Source: Sipunculus nudus (Eukaryota; Annelida; Sipuncula; Golfingiida; Sipunculidae). Taken from it: 64,000 nucleotides of DNA. This document shows, in pieces, positions 12,001-27,000 of this stretch; the stretch's first letter is position 1, and each line of letters begins with the position of its first letter. The stretch lies in the NCBI GenBank assembly GCA_026874595.1, contig CM049317.1, positions 14,934,882-14,998,881 of the forward strand, read 5' to 3'. The position numbers were made by a program, and so were the translations under genes. Under the pieces are notes generated by a model. It saw only the letters and a program-made list of their open reading frames with translations, was not told where the DNA came from and did not search any database.

Positions 12001-15000
12001 GCCACCGACCCACGTCCAATCCCTCCAAGTCTGTTCTTCGTGAAACCCCCTCGTCCACCTCCTCGTGTCCGTGCGATGAAGCCACCCACACCTAAAATAA
12101 CAAAGTTTTATGTTCAAGGTGCTCATTAATCAGAACTAACAGGATATAGGTCAATGTGACCATATTCTAGGTTTACAGGAGATCCAATCAGGATCTGTCT
12201 GAATGTCGTATAATAATTTTAAAGCTAAAATTGTAATGATTTTGTCCTGCTGACAGGTATATGACCTGAATAAAGGTATATGGAATGCTAACTAGAAACA
12301 GGTAACTGATATATTGAATAGAAAATAGGCATAAGGAATATTGAGCATTAAATAGGTTAATGGAATATTGAGCACTAAAAAGATTCATGTAATACTGACT
12401 TTTAAATAGGTTTACGGAATATTTAGCATTAAATAGGTTCATCGAATATTGAGCAATAAATAGGTTTATGGAATACTGACTATTAAATAGGTTTATGTAA
12501 TACTATTTATTTCCCATGCAGGATTTGTGTCGCCATATCGGACGCTTTTTTAATTAGTTTGTGATTTCTGGTGAACCAGTTGTGCTTTTCAACATGAATA
12601 TAAAATTGACAAAATAACTATGCACTGAAACAATCATGATTTTACATGCAATAATTTCTCTGGTGTGCCCGTTAAAAATATGATGTCTACACATATGTTT
12701 CAGTGTATTTGTCTTTTATTAGAACCTGCAGTGTGTTATTATACTACACTGACAGACTATGTAGCGAGATAATACTGACCTATGCTGACTCTGTTTTGCT
12801 TCTTTTTAATTTTTTGCTTGGCCAGTTGTCCACCAAGTCCAGCAAGGTTGTCACCCAGCAGCGGTGAAACCATGGCTGATGCTTCGCCTTCCTCTCCTGG
12901 TACAGGCTCCTTCATCAAACTATCCCCATCCAAAAGGTCACCTATAACATCCATAAAATATATAAGATCAGACACTGCTGGTATTTGATTAATACCTTGG
13001 TAACCTTATCAAGAGCAGACAAGCACCACAAGGGTGTATAACACACCCATCATATGCCTTGAGACCTCTGACCTTGTTAAATATGTTGATTTTGATGAGA
13101 ATTCACATAAGAAACTTTTAATAAATATTTATAAGTTTAATGAAAATCTATCAGAGTTTTGGTGAAACCTGTCTGTTGAATTTTGACTTCTGTAAATATG
13201 CATGGATTTTGCCAGGAATCAAACTCATGTGAGATACTATATTGGTTAATTTTTTAATGGAGTTTCATCCAAATCCATCATATTCCTGGTAAGTTGACAC
13301 CACTAATTAGCTTTTTGACCTCTGACCTCATTAAATATTAATAGCTTTTGCCTATTACGGAACTAGCACGGGACAATCTATTGGCAAGTAGTTTAATGGT
13401 GAGTTTCATGAAACCCATCAAAGCGCTGGTCCATTATCGCTTGGACATGATAAAACATAGTTAACAGACTGACAGATTTATAGACCGTGGTTATACCATA
13501 ATAAGGTTAGGCAGGGGTATAATAAACAAGGGACCCATGGGTCACGGCGCTCAGCTGATTGTGATTGTACTATAAATGTTTCTCCACTGTGATACTATAT
13601 CGAGTCGATAAAGCTTATGAATATCATGGACATGTTTGGCTATTATAAAGGAATGTAATGTAATATGTGAGTAAATAATAAATGAAATTACCTGACTGAT
13701 GGATTAATAGAGTCAAATATAATAATATTTTTTATTTATTTAGGAGGGGTTGAAAATTGTGATACATTTGAGCAAATATGAATGCAATGACAGCAGTAAT
13801 AAGCAGTAGTAGAATGATGATAAGGCTATTTGTTGAAGGATCTAAAGTGTATGGTAGTCTGCAAGCTTTCAATTTGACAGATATGATGTTATGATTAACT
13901 ATGCTGATGAAGTGATTTATGAATTTGTGACTGTATGACACAATATCTCTTTAGTCTTGACAAGGTACATTATTGTGATGCCCACTATGTCTTCATATTA
14001 CACAATATTGACATAATTTCTGGCATGTACATAGGTACCTATGGACGTATAGTTATACAAAATATTAAAGTATGAATATATCTGATTCATCTTGTTCTTG
14101 CTTACAGAGGCTGACTTTGGGATGGGGTTCGGAGAAGGGAAAAGTGAGGGCAGCACGAAGGTGGATGTAGAAATATTCTATTGTAACGTTTTTCATTTAT
14201 ATAAGAATATGAAAAGCTAAGAGGAAAGGGGCCCTCCTACTTCGTTATAGTAAAGTTCTAAATATATGTTTGCAAACTAATACTCTGACAAGACTGTCAT
14301 GAAGAAAAACAGTAAAATTTTGAGATACTGTGATGCATATGAAAATTTACAGATGGACAGGCAAGTGGACAGAATGGACTAATACCTTTATTTCACTTTC
14401 AAGGGAATAATGCATTTAAGTTTATATATAATCCTATTTTTTTTAAGCATATCCACTTTTTCCATTAAGAAGTTTTTATCTGAATCATTTTTTTTATTTA
14501 CAGGTTTTATAAATTTTTAATAAAAAAACCTGAAAATATAAGTTAAAATATTACAATTGTTGCAAAAGTTGCAATCATTACATATACAGAGTAAAAAACT
14601 GAAACTACAAGTTAACATATTAGAATTGTTGCAAAAGTTGCAATCATCATAGATCCAGAGTGTATATCCAGAGCTCATATTGGGTCATATTATGCATACA
14701 CATATATTTTATTATTTTTAAATCATAAATGTTTAAACTGAATTTAAAAGAAAATAATGCCACAACATGGCATCTACAAGAATATTCCTTGAATCACTAT
14801 TAAAAAGTTTTGCACATTGGAGTTTTCAGTACATGCTTAATTTTATTCACCAAAATAAAATAAAAGTAAATTTGAAAAAATAAAACATCTTTTCAAATAA
14901 AGTATACACACTGTTGGTTGAATGAGGGACAAACAATATCATTGTGCTAATTACTATCCCAGTTTTAATTTATTACTGGAATTAATAGTCAATTTCACAC

Positions 15001-18000
15001 CTGGTAAAGTTTTTACTCTTCTGAAGTAAGGAATTACTTATCTGATGAACATCCACACTTTCATAACAATAAACCACTTTGTGGACACAATTAAATGTAC
15101 ACTTTAATCATTTTAACCCTGGTGGTACAATACAAAATCTAAAATGTAGCATAGCCTAGAATAAGAATGAATCAAATACAGATAATAATAACATTCATCT
15201 AGTTTATGCACCATCCGGGGGGGGGGGGGGGGGGGGGGGGAGTGCAGGGCAGAGGGGAAGCCTGCTGGTAGTGGCCAGGCTGACCCAAGGCAAGCTGCCT
15301 GGGGTGGGTTACATAATGCAAGTGAAGGCTGTACTACTAGGTGGGCTAGATGTAAACAACACTTGACATGGTGTTTGAAAACATCAATAAAAGCTATTCT
15401 TTCCAATCAATTTCTTTTAAATTTCAGATTTTAAAAGATTAAATCCTTATGTATATATGCTGTGAAAATTAAATCAACAGTGCCAAAGTTGGACAAAATT
15501 TAAGGTATTGATTTTTTATTTATGCTAATAACTTGAAAAATTTGCAAAATTCAGATCTAATTTTGGGTAAACAATTGAATCTTGATTAAATAAAGTTATA
15601 TTCCTGAAAAAAAAGTCTCTAGGTTCAGCAATTCTCATGTTAGGTGAGTAAATATATTTCCTGATTTTTTAAAAAATTGCATTATGTTTTGGCCCATAAC
15701 TTCAAAATAATACCCAATACTGACCTAATTTTATGGTATGTTCATAGAACATGTATGAAAGAATGTGAATACTAAATATGATCAAAAACAGATCCGTGGT
15801 TTTGATATTAGGCAGCCTTGAAGTGTAACAATCGCTTTTTTTATGGAAAACGGAGTTTTTTTCCCTTAATATCTCGAAGAAACCAAGTCCTAATGACCCA
15901 ATTTTCGGTATGGTAGGAGATTTTGGGGACATCTAAAATAATGCCAACAGCCTGGGGAGCATAGAGATGTGCACTGAATGACCTACAGTCATCAAAGTGG
16001 ACTGCTTGACAATGTAAGGGAATACAACAAGAGCCTTCAAAAAAATTCAATAACTAGCCTAATTTTGCAGCTTTTATTTTCAAATTTCAGATTTTAACAG
16101 ATTAAATCCTTATGTATATGATTATACATGCTGTGAAAACTAAATCCACAGTACTTACAGGAAAAAAATGTGCCGTGGCCAAAGTTGGGCAAAATTTAAG
16201 GTACAAATTTTTTATTTTTGCCAATATTTAAAAAAATTTAACAGATTTTGATCTAATTTTTGGTATACAATTAATACAGACGGACGGACGAAGGACAATG
16301 GACCACGACTATAGCTCAGATGACTTATAGTCAGCTGAGCTAAAAACATTCAACTCACCTTTCACAAGCGTTTCATCCATTGCCTCGTCTACCGAGCCAT
16401 CAGACTTCTCTGGTAGCAGCAGCCGTGACATTTGTGGGTGTCGCATGGTTTCCGGCAGCCCTTTCTTTTGCCGGACTTGTTTTCTTTGTGGTTTCTTCAT
16501 GCTCAAGCTCTTTATCTTTTGCAGCCCACTCTCTGACATCCATACACCGTCCATGAGGAACTGCTTCACTGGTTTGGGCATCTCCGGCTCTTTAGATGGA
16601 GGTGGTGGGGGCGGGGTTAAAGGTTTTTCAGGTTCTGGAGGCGGTGATGGTGGTGGCACTAAAACAAACATTTTCCCCACTTTTAAACAGCACAATACTT
16701 AGTTTTATTATCCAAAACTTACTTTTAGGAAAAATAATACCAAATGTTATTCCATATTTTATATATTTATGTTACCGTTATATAAAGTTCAGGGAGTCTG
16801 CCTTCACAGCAGTGCTGCCACCTGTAGCTAATTTATTTTATTCCTTATAGACAATCAGTGCTGCCACCTACCAGTTATTCATTAATTTAGTTTAACCCTT
16901 AAAAAGCCTGTGTCAGTTATCCATTGGTCAAACTTGGTCATGTGACATGGCAACTGTGTTGACCAGGTTACTTGGTAACTCTGTGTTTTTTTCATTCTGT
17001 CTGTGATTCTCTGATAGAGAAGGCTATGATAACAGCTTGTTGCAATTTTAAGACAGATTCCTGGCACAGGGTAAGTTATTTAATTTAATTTATTTTACTT
17101 CATTTATCTCTCAAATATTCAATAGTTTACTCTTGAAGTATGTCTATTTCCATTAATGATATTGTAACAATTGTCTGTTTAATAATTACTATAGCCTTAA
17201 AGGTTTATTGTTATAATGGGTCAAGACTATGTGCCTTCATGTAAGACTTGAAGGAATGTTTCTGTTATATTTAGTTGGGAGAGAACAGAATGCAAACCTT
17301 TACACTACTGCAAAATGTATTAATGTACGCGCACCGTTATTCACATTTATTTATTGATGTCGTTATTTTTGCAGAATTGAAATGTAACCTACTTCTGAAT
17401 AAACAGCTATTCCCCACAAAACCGAGTTCTTAACTGTATCAAGCCAACCCATTTACTGGACAAGTAACATTTATTATTTTACTGAAATTGTATATTAATA
17501 TATTAATTATATATGGTTACAGAGAACTGATACAGAGCACTTCCCCTCAATGTCGACTAGGTACAGATAGTGTGAATTTAACCAATTTGCTATACATGTT
17601 GATATATATACTATTAATGGTTTGTCAATATAAAGGATGGGTCACTTACAAGGCCCCAGGACACCTGTGAAGGGTCGGCAGAACAGGCAGTTGTAGCCAG
17701 CATCCGCAGCTCTCTCTGCATCATCCTCATGATGTATACCATCACAGAAGGTATGAACCCACCTGTATATATATAAAAGGTATTAACACCTGTACGGATG
17801 CAGTACCTACATTGCTACATATGATAGTTAATGTATAATAATAAATATAGTGGAACCTGCCTGAGAGACCACCTATGTAAAAAGACCACCTCACCATTAA
17901 GACCACCCTTGAGGAAACTGAAAGCATTCACATTGGTTAAATCTGGCCAGACTTATAAGACCACCTGTGAATTTCAGACCACTTTTGGCCAGTCATATGG

Positions 18001-21000
18001 GTGGTTTTATTACAAAGGTGTCACTGTATAGGTAACGCATATATATATTACTATTCAAAGAAGCTTGAAATCCACTAGCACAGATGCTTATTACAATTAA
18101 ATCATGTTATTTCAATCAAAGTATGTGTGCCTGTCTAAACAGTAATAGTTTTTCAAAGCATACTTAACTGTACAAACGACAGTTAAGGGAACGTTTTAGA
18201 AATTAATTAGCAGACTTGTTTTATACTAACAAAGATTGTAAAGACAACAATGTAACTGTCATTTATAAGCTACCACACTACCCTGTAGTGTACGGCATTG
18301 TATTTATCAGTGCTTTCTTACCTTTCACACTGGGCACATTGTATTACTAGTTCCTCCTCTTTGTAGTTTCTCTTGCATATCGGACATATGGTCGTGGATG
18401 CACAAGGCCCACACTGCGAGTAATTGTTCTGCCACTGACACTGGTAACCTGGTGTCGTTACCCCACACGTTAAGCACTGTACACACCTAAAAGACAACAA
18501 ATGATTGGCCTTTGTAATCATAAATCAAAATGGAAGAAACATGATGATACCTTGCTATGATTGTAATGCACCAAAGTGACACCTGGCACACACTCAAATG
18601 ACACCTGAAATATACTCCATCATATTAATATGACCACTGGATGATTAACAATGAAACCACTTAATAATCTCTACAAAATTCTCCAGAGACCATTTTCATT
18701 AAACCATTCTGTTTTGAGGAAGCATGATTTTTTCTATTCCAGAAATTAGAAAGCAATATTTATTCAGGTGTAGTCTTTTCAGGCTGACATGCAATGAAAC
18801 CCAGTAATGGTAAAAAGTTCTACATGGTAATCAACATATTTTTAAATGATATTCCAAATGTGATACAATACAAATATTACCACGTCACTGTAAATATATT
18901 GGTTCAAGTATTCTATAAACTTGATTATCACAGGAAAACTCAATTTTATGGTGTTATACATTATTAGCAGTATATCCTTAATGTCAACATGCATCATGTG
19001 ACATCTATATTTTAGTGTGTATGCAAAATAGCAGCTCTTATAAGCAGTTTTGAGATGTGGGAGAAATGAACCTGTCAGGGTTCAATAAGGGCCTGGGAAG
19101 GTGATACAAAATTAGTCCACGGACTGCATCCAGCAAGATTAAATCCGCGGAGAGAGTCTGCAGGCAAGGGGATGTATTTCAGAAACATTAAGTGGTTAAT
19201 ACTTTTTTGGACCACATCTAAATCCTCCTTTTACAGTAGGATACCTAGTGGCAGAAGTCTTCACAATTAACCTGAAAATTCACAAATCTGAAACATCAGT
19301 TACTGATACATATCAAGCCTTCTAATTAGAAAAAGGGTAAATTTCACATACCATTTGCATTTCCAGGTTCCCTTTGGCACATGGTCCAGCGGTGGGTCTA
19401 GGCAGTATATGTGGTAGCTGATGTCACACTCGTCACAAAGAATCAGTCGACCCTCGTCATGTGGTTTACCACAACCTTCACACACGGTACAATCAAGACA
19501 ACGCCAACCTTTCTCTAACACCACCTTAGATACCTGAAACAACAAATGGAACGCACATAAGACCATGTTTATGTAGCATGAACAAATTATATGCAGTTTT
19601 AACCAATTTCTCTTTAAATTATTTTTTTTTAATTCATTGTTTGAATGTAAATTACAAGATTACATGTATAATATTGTATCATAGGACCTTTTTAAGGATA
19701 GGTCCATGGTCTGTTCTAGGCTCTGTCTACTGGATGAAGGTAACAATATAATAAGAATTGTATGTAATATATTGTAATACATACCATTCTTATCATATTG
19801 TTACTAAATTATGAAGCCTTCTTAATTTCTGGTTTAACATTAACAGGGCTTGAAATAATCAGTCATAAACTGTCATTAAAATAAAGGTATGAATCCCTGA
19901 GGTGCAAGCAAGATTTCACCGATATGCATCCAAGGCACGGCCAGGGTTCATACCATGGACCACATTCATCAAATCCAATACCTTGACCAGTAGTCTAAGG
20001 TATACCCTTTTTATCAGGATTTAAAATGGTATAAAAAGCTTAAGTTACAGCAATACATGATAATCAGGAAGATCCTAATTTTTAATACAAATTAACATTG
20101 AGGAAAAGTTTAAATAAACACTACTCAGTATATCGTAACGCAACATACCTTTACATTAACACAATAAGGATGATAACACTGCCCGCACTGTATACAGGAA
20201 ATTAGCCGTCCCTCCTCATTATTACCATAGCTGCCACAACTCATACACATGTCCTGAAACCAAAACATCAAAATAATCATCACCTGTTTGACTTTAGATA
20301 CCTGTGCAGAAAAGAAACAATAAAATCTTGTGACTATTACACAGGGAAAAAAGCTTGTGTTATTTCCTTATGGGTATGTATAAATATATTAGCCAAATGA
20401 TCTAAGGGATTAACATGTTTTGGTCGATACCTGATCACAGGATTGTTGAGAGGACACCCCCAAAAGGTACCATACACCAGTGAGGATTTTTTTAAGTCTT
20501 TATCACCCAAAAAGGGCAGACGAAAGAATAGACCTAAGTAGACCATTGTATTGATCTGACATTTTAAAATGAATTCTTAATTATGTCATTGAAGATTGCA
20601 ATTCTAACTAGATATTTTTAACAAAACTACAATATGGATATGAAAGAGTTTAAGTCAAGACATTTTAAAACTGTACATGCACCTTCAGTACCAAATTTTA
20701 ACTTTTATGATCAGCATGAAAATAATTCTCCACACACCTGGTTGAGGACAAATTCATCCTTGGTGTCTGCAATGACGATGGTGGCATGATGGTCATCATC
20801 ATCAGAGGCTCCTCTCTTGCTGGATGTATCGCGACCTTCATGACCTCCACTTGTGCCTTGTTTGACCTTTGACCTAGCTCCTCTTCTCCTCCCGCTTTCT
20901 CCATGTGCAGAATGTCTCTGCCGTTTCTTACCAATTCCAAATCGCCCCTGTAGTTACATTTGAATTTGAATCAATCCATGGATGTTTAGTATGTTCAGTA

Positions 21001-24000
21001 TGTAAAATAAAGGTTGAAATATATTAATTAATAGGCAACCCCTCGATATATCTCTCTCTCCCTCTGTATATATTAATATATACAAATATATGAATATATA
21101 AATATATATAAATGATGAAGAAGCCTGTGCGGTTCAAAGGCTAGAGTGTTAATAAACAAGTTAGTCTATCGGGGTGCCACTCTTTCTCTTTACCTCTATA
21201 TATATATATATAAACACACACAAAGAGAGAGAGAGAGAAGTAAAATTTCATTAATGACCTGCCTGAAAAGAATTCCTGAAGTGTCTTGATAATCATCAAT
21301 ACAAATAATGAACAATTCAAGAATGAGACTTAAAATTAGGATTAAAATTTCATCTACAGATCACAAGTGGCTCAAATTTTGTCATGTAACAGGTGATCCA
21401 GTTAATTCTTTGTCTTAAAAGAAAGAAACATAGTGAAAGTCATATACAGCTATAAAATAAAATAAACACAATCCACATGAAGTATACCATGTAAACTTAC
21501 TCGTCTCTGTGTGCTGATCTTCTTTCCAAACTTCTTGCCGTACGATGTGGGTTTTCCTTTTCCTGGTCCAACTTGTTTATGTACCAGGGGTATACTTGAT
21601 GTGTGAGTGGGTGGGGCGGTTAGTCCACTGTCCGCTGAGTCCTGGGGGCGCAGGGGTGGCACAATTGTTGGCCGAGTCATGGGCAATGGAGGACCCCCAC
21701 TCTGTAAAATTAACATACATCTTCAAAACTTCTGTATGTATATATTATATATTTATGCTTACATTTTCAGATCAAGGTCTGAAATTGTAAAAGTTAAAGG
21801 CCCAACATAACTGAAATAATATTACATTAATTATTCACAGTCTCAGATTTATACTGCCTCTTTAGGCAAACATTTGCTTAAATATAAGGATTTAAATATA
21901 AGAAGTAAATGAATTATATAATAAAAATAAAGTTTACCAATTAATTTTTATCAATTAATAACGATACCATAATCATTCTGAAAATGTGGCAACAGTCTGT
22001 TTCACATATACTGTTTGCTTGTGTTTGTTTATGTAAAGTGATTTAACCTCTCAAAAACACTCTCACCTTATCTATGGGATTTAGATCTAGATCCATGCTG
22101 GACATAGAATCCTCAGCGTGACCTAGCGGTGACTCTTGAGAGCTGTGTAGACATTCTTCACCCTGGAAACTGTCTTCTTTAATCAGAGGCTCTGTGTAAT
22201 AAAATAAAAAATTTCGTATAATTGTATACTCCATACTGCAACATAATTTATTTACTATAGCAAATAGATATGTTCAAAACACACAGGTAAGTTCTCAACC
22301 AATAAGCAAATGAAATAATAAAGACTGATTATACAAACTAGGGTGTCGGAACGACACGAATGCCCCCGCCTTGGGCAAATTAGAAACATTTGTAAAATTT
22401 GGAAAATTTTTTAAGTTCAGGAGGTGTCGTATGGTCAAAAGTATGTCAACAAGGGCAAAATGCAAACTCGATCTGTAACGGGTCATTATCAAGCAACACA
22501 CCAAAAATCATGCCAGTATATGCAGGCATTTAAAAAAAAAGTCCATACATGTGCATTTTCCATAAAAATTTCTGTCTTTCATGAAATTTTCTATGTTTAG
22601 GAGCCGTAAAACAATCAAAAGTAGGTCAACCGGGATGAAACGCAAACTCGATCTGTAACTGTCATTATCTGCCCACACAAAAAAATCAGGGTGGTATCTG
22701 CAGGCATTGAGGAAAAAAAGTCAGTACATATGCATTTGTTATGAAAATTTTTATTTTTCATGAAACTTTCTATGTTCAGGAGCAGTCAAATGGTCAAAAG
22801 TAGGTCAACTGAGACAAAACAAGAACTCGATCTGTAACTGGTCATTATCTGCCTACACACCAAAAATCAGGCCTGTATCTGCAGGCACTGTGAAAAAAAG
22901 TCCATACCTGTGCACCTTTTTATGAAATTTTCTATGTTAGAGCACCGTCAAATGGTCAAAAATAGGTCAACTGGGACAAAACATGAACTCGATCTGTAAC
23001 TGGTCATTATCTGCCCACACACCAAAAATCAGGCCAATATCTGCAGGTCTTGTGAAGAAAAGTCTGTACAAGTGTATTTGTCATGAAAATATATATTTTA
23101 CATGAAAATTTCTATGTTCAGGAGCCGTAAAACAGTCAAAAGTAGGTCAACCGGGATGAAATGCGAACTCCATCTGTAACTGGTCAATATCTGCCGACAC
23201 ACCAAAAATCAGGCCAATATCTGCAGGCATTGCGAAAAAAAGTCTGTACATGTGTATTTGTCATGAAATTTCATATTTTTCATGAAATTTTCTATGTTCA
23301 GGAGCCGTAAAACGGTCAAAAGTGGGTCAACCGGGACAAAACGCGAACTCGATCTGTAACTGGTCTATATCTGCCCACACACCAAAAATCAGGCCAATAT
23401 CTGCAGGCATTGCGAAAAAAAGTCCGTACATGTGTATCTGTCATGAATATTTCTATTTTTCATGAAAATTTCTTAGTTTAGGAGCCGTAAAACAGTCAAA
23501 AGTAGGTCAACCGGGACGAAACGCGAACTCGATCTGTAACTGGTCTATATCTGCCCATACACCAAAAATCAGGCCAATATCTGCAGGCATTGCGAAAAAA
23601 AGTCCGTACAACTGTTTGATTTCGGAAGGACGGAAGGACGGAATGACGGACATGGGTAAAACTATATGCCCCGGCCACTTTGTGGCGGGGGCATAAAAAC
23701 AGGACTTTTTATTTATATGATCAAATTTTACACACCAATTTTTTAATAACATTTAAAATTCAAGTGTAAATTTCATGGTCTGAAATTTTTATAATGTTAT
23801 TAATAATGCTGTTGAAGCCTTAAAGAATGCTTACATGACAAAGACTTCAGAAAGCTTAAATAATCTATGGTCCTTAATATTTAAAGAATGAACATTCAGG
23901 ACAGAAATGCCATCTGAAAGGTAAACTGTAAAATAAAGAAATAATCTACTTTTGGAAAACTGGGTTATTTAATTAAGCCACCATGACAAATTCAAAATGT

Positions 24001-27000
24001 TTCACAGGCTTCTTCTCAGTTTGACTTTGTTTCATTCACTGATGAATCAATTTCAGAATATGAAGTGTGAGGTTTTTCAAGTTATAAAGCAGCTGACACA
24101 TATAAATGATAAGGGTCCAGGTACTTCTGAGATTATAACAGATTGATATAATGGAAAGACAGATTAAGACATTCATAAATACCTCTCATAAAGGTGAACG
24201 GATCTGATGAGGAATCTGCATCCATCCCCACATGATGTAAATGTTCTGACAATTCAGGATGCTGTAACAAGTACAAAATAAACAATGATATAAACATTAC
24301 ACAATTCTTTTATATAGCTACTGAAAATCAATAAAAGTGTGCACAGACATCACTACCTGTTGATGCACCATAACAAGTGTAGTTCAGTAGAAGACCAAGT
24401 TTTCATTATGAACAATTTACTTTAAGTCTCATTTACTCTTGGATGGTTTTTGCAGAGAGGAGGTTTTTGGAAAGGGGGGACTGTATACCAAGTCTGCAGG
24501 ACATGCCAGTACTTTGTACATAACTCTCATATACAGAAGTGCAGGGAGAAAAAGGTGCAAATCAAGCACCTTTTTTTCGGCATTAAGTATGTTTTCTTCT
24601 ATTTCCCTGACTTCTTAAGTCGAAAAAGTTGGGGAAAGCACCCACTGTGACTTCTAAATCTGTCCCCCTTTTGCGTGAGAGAGAGAAAAGTGAGCCCTTT
24701 TTTACTTTTAATCCTGTCTGTGAAGTAAGCCATGTCAGAACTATCCTCACTGTGACTTCAGTACCATGATGCCTTTAATTTTATGGTTATAAAAATTAAC
24801 ATTACATGTATATGATTCAGACAACCCTGGGGCCTTCTTCAAAACTGCAAGATACTTCATATTATTGAGAGGTCATTTTGCACCTACCTCTCCTGGCTTG
24901 CGGTCACCGCCTTTACATATAGGACAGGTATAGTTTTCAGGGGTTTCTCCCGTCTTGTTGATTTTAACACGATCCAGAGTTTCATCACAGACCATATGTA
25001 CCATCCTATAATCACAATAAGTAGGCATGTCAAATCTACACAGTAATCACAGAACACTAGAATCTTGAGAATAGATGCACAATAATCTCCTGACACAAGT
25101 ATTAATCATCTCAACCTACACAGTAAATGCTAACTTGATACTATTCCATAATAATCAATCCAAGGATAAATGTCCAAGTACCTGACATACCTGTTCTGTT
25201 CACTGCTAAAATTACTTTCTGCTTTAGCACTCTATCATATACTTATTACATAGTTTTAGGGTTTACAAAGCTACATGCCTGTAGGCATGCCACACTATAA
25301 ACAGTAGCAGCATATGATAGCATGCCAAACTGAAGCATTAACACTGTTAAAGTTATCACACATTTATAAAAACCTGCCTGGTCCCATGTCCTTTTAAATC
25401 TAGAAATGTCTGAAATTACTAGACTTGGTATTTTACAAGATGTACACTGTATCATATTCCTTGACTGTAACACTGTTTACAACTATCAGTACAAAGCAGA
25501 AGCACATTAACCTATTAGGTAACTAGTTTTCTGAGTGAAATACCTGCTGGTATATCATTACTATTAATATTGATTTATACCGATTAATAATGATACAGTA
25601 TTTTTGTCTTACAACCACACTTACTTTTTACAGAGCGTGCACTGTATCATGGTTTTCTGAGTGAAATGCCGGTAGGCACGGCCACAAATTGGACATGAAA
25701 TTCCTTTGTTCCGTTGCTGGTAACAACTATCACACACAGAGTAATTGAGGTGCCATCGGGAGCTTGGCCCACTTCCGGGTGTCCTTGACCCACAGTCACC
25801 ACAAACGCGACAATTCTAAACGAAATATAACAAAAGCAATGTATCTTATGAGACTAAAGTGAGGTTAGACGCACAACAAAAAGACCTCATACAAAACATG
25901 TTAAACTACTTGTATCTTTTCATTCAAGACTATCAGACATGGGAATAACTAGCATGACATCATGAAATGATTTCTTGTTTCTTACTTCCACCAAGACAAT
26001 GTTTCCACCTGTTTGATTTTTAGTTAGTGGTTTTGTTTTTCAGTTAGGAGGATTACAAAGAACTGGACTTTTTGTGGAGGAGTGTGAAATGGGCGAGGGA
26101 ATGTCTGTATAAATATAGGTGCAGATCTAGACAGAGAGACATAAGGATGGTTTTGTCTTGTATGAAGTTTGCGCTTCACTTGTTGCTTTTGTAGTTATTT
26201 TTTTAATAAAAGGGAAATCTACACTCATTTCTGATAATGACAGACTGCGACTTAAAAGAGGATGAAACACATGATTTAAAGATGCCAATGTATGCAGTTA
26301 CACAATTCTGACATAATTTGTTCTCAACGTTGACTGACCAATGTTGTACAGATATTCCACCAATGGTCAAAGGCTAATTTCAGCAGGTCTCAACTTTTCT
26401 TACAAAGGTAAGTCATGTAAAGTTATGTAACTGTGGGATAGCTGGACCTGAAACTTTCTTTAAACAAATGTTCATGATATATTTTATGTATGAAATACAT
26501 AAATACATATTAAATACATGATAACCTCTCATTTTAGGACACTAGAGGCAGTCCTATGAAAAGTAGATCTGAAATTATGTAAACTCTTATACTGACACCT
26601 TTATACTATGGACAAATCTTAGGTTCCGTAAGTGTCCCCAATTGGGAGGTTCTAGTGTATTTTAAGAAATACAATGAGTTAACCTTACCTTGCATTTCCA
26701 CCCATTCTTTGGTATTGTTGTCATCACAGGTTTGAGACAGTATGTGTGGTATCCTTTATCACAGGTGTCACACACAAGCATCTTGTTATCGTCGCCTGGC
26801 AACCTGTCAGGTTAATGAGAAAGTGATAACATCCACACAATATAACAAATGCAAACTCTGATGCACAGGAGAGAATGTAAACTTTCAGGAAAGAAAACTT
26901 TTCACAATTTTCCATCTAATTAATTGAAAGGAGCAATATCTCTGGTGTCTTGTCTCCTCTTGAAATTTGAACAAGTATATAATACAAGTAGCTTGAGCTT

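Larger units (their letters stand above)
18487..20737 (-). other. Introns 16-18, no repeats recognised
   Basis: The spaces between exons 16, 17, 18 and 19 (18487-19351, 19534-20148, 20254-20737) look like unique intron sequence. I found no interspersed repeat, RNA gene or further exon. Confidence 0.5.

Noticed and set aside
12188-12442. Frame with NLFNAQYSI-type 9-residue repeats
   Set aside because: Product of the 27-bp intronic minisatellite, lying between exons 22 and 23 with no splice support.
15841-16050. Conserved minus-strand frame (MNFF-SCCIPLHCQAVHFDD) also present at 35850-36074
   Set aside because: It is conserved only because both lie in family A copies. It has no domain, and the frames fall apart in the other copies.
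21120-21165. GGTTCAAAGGCTAGAG resembling a tRNA/SINE B box
   Set aside because: No A box at the right distance, no cloverleaf and no second copy in the window.
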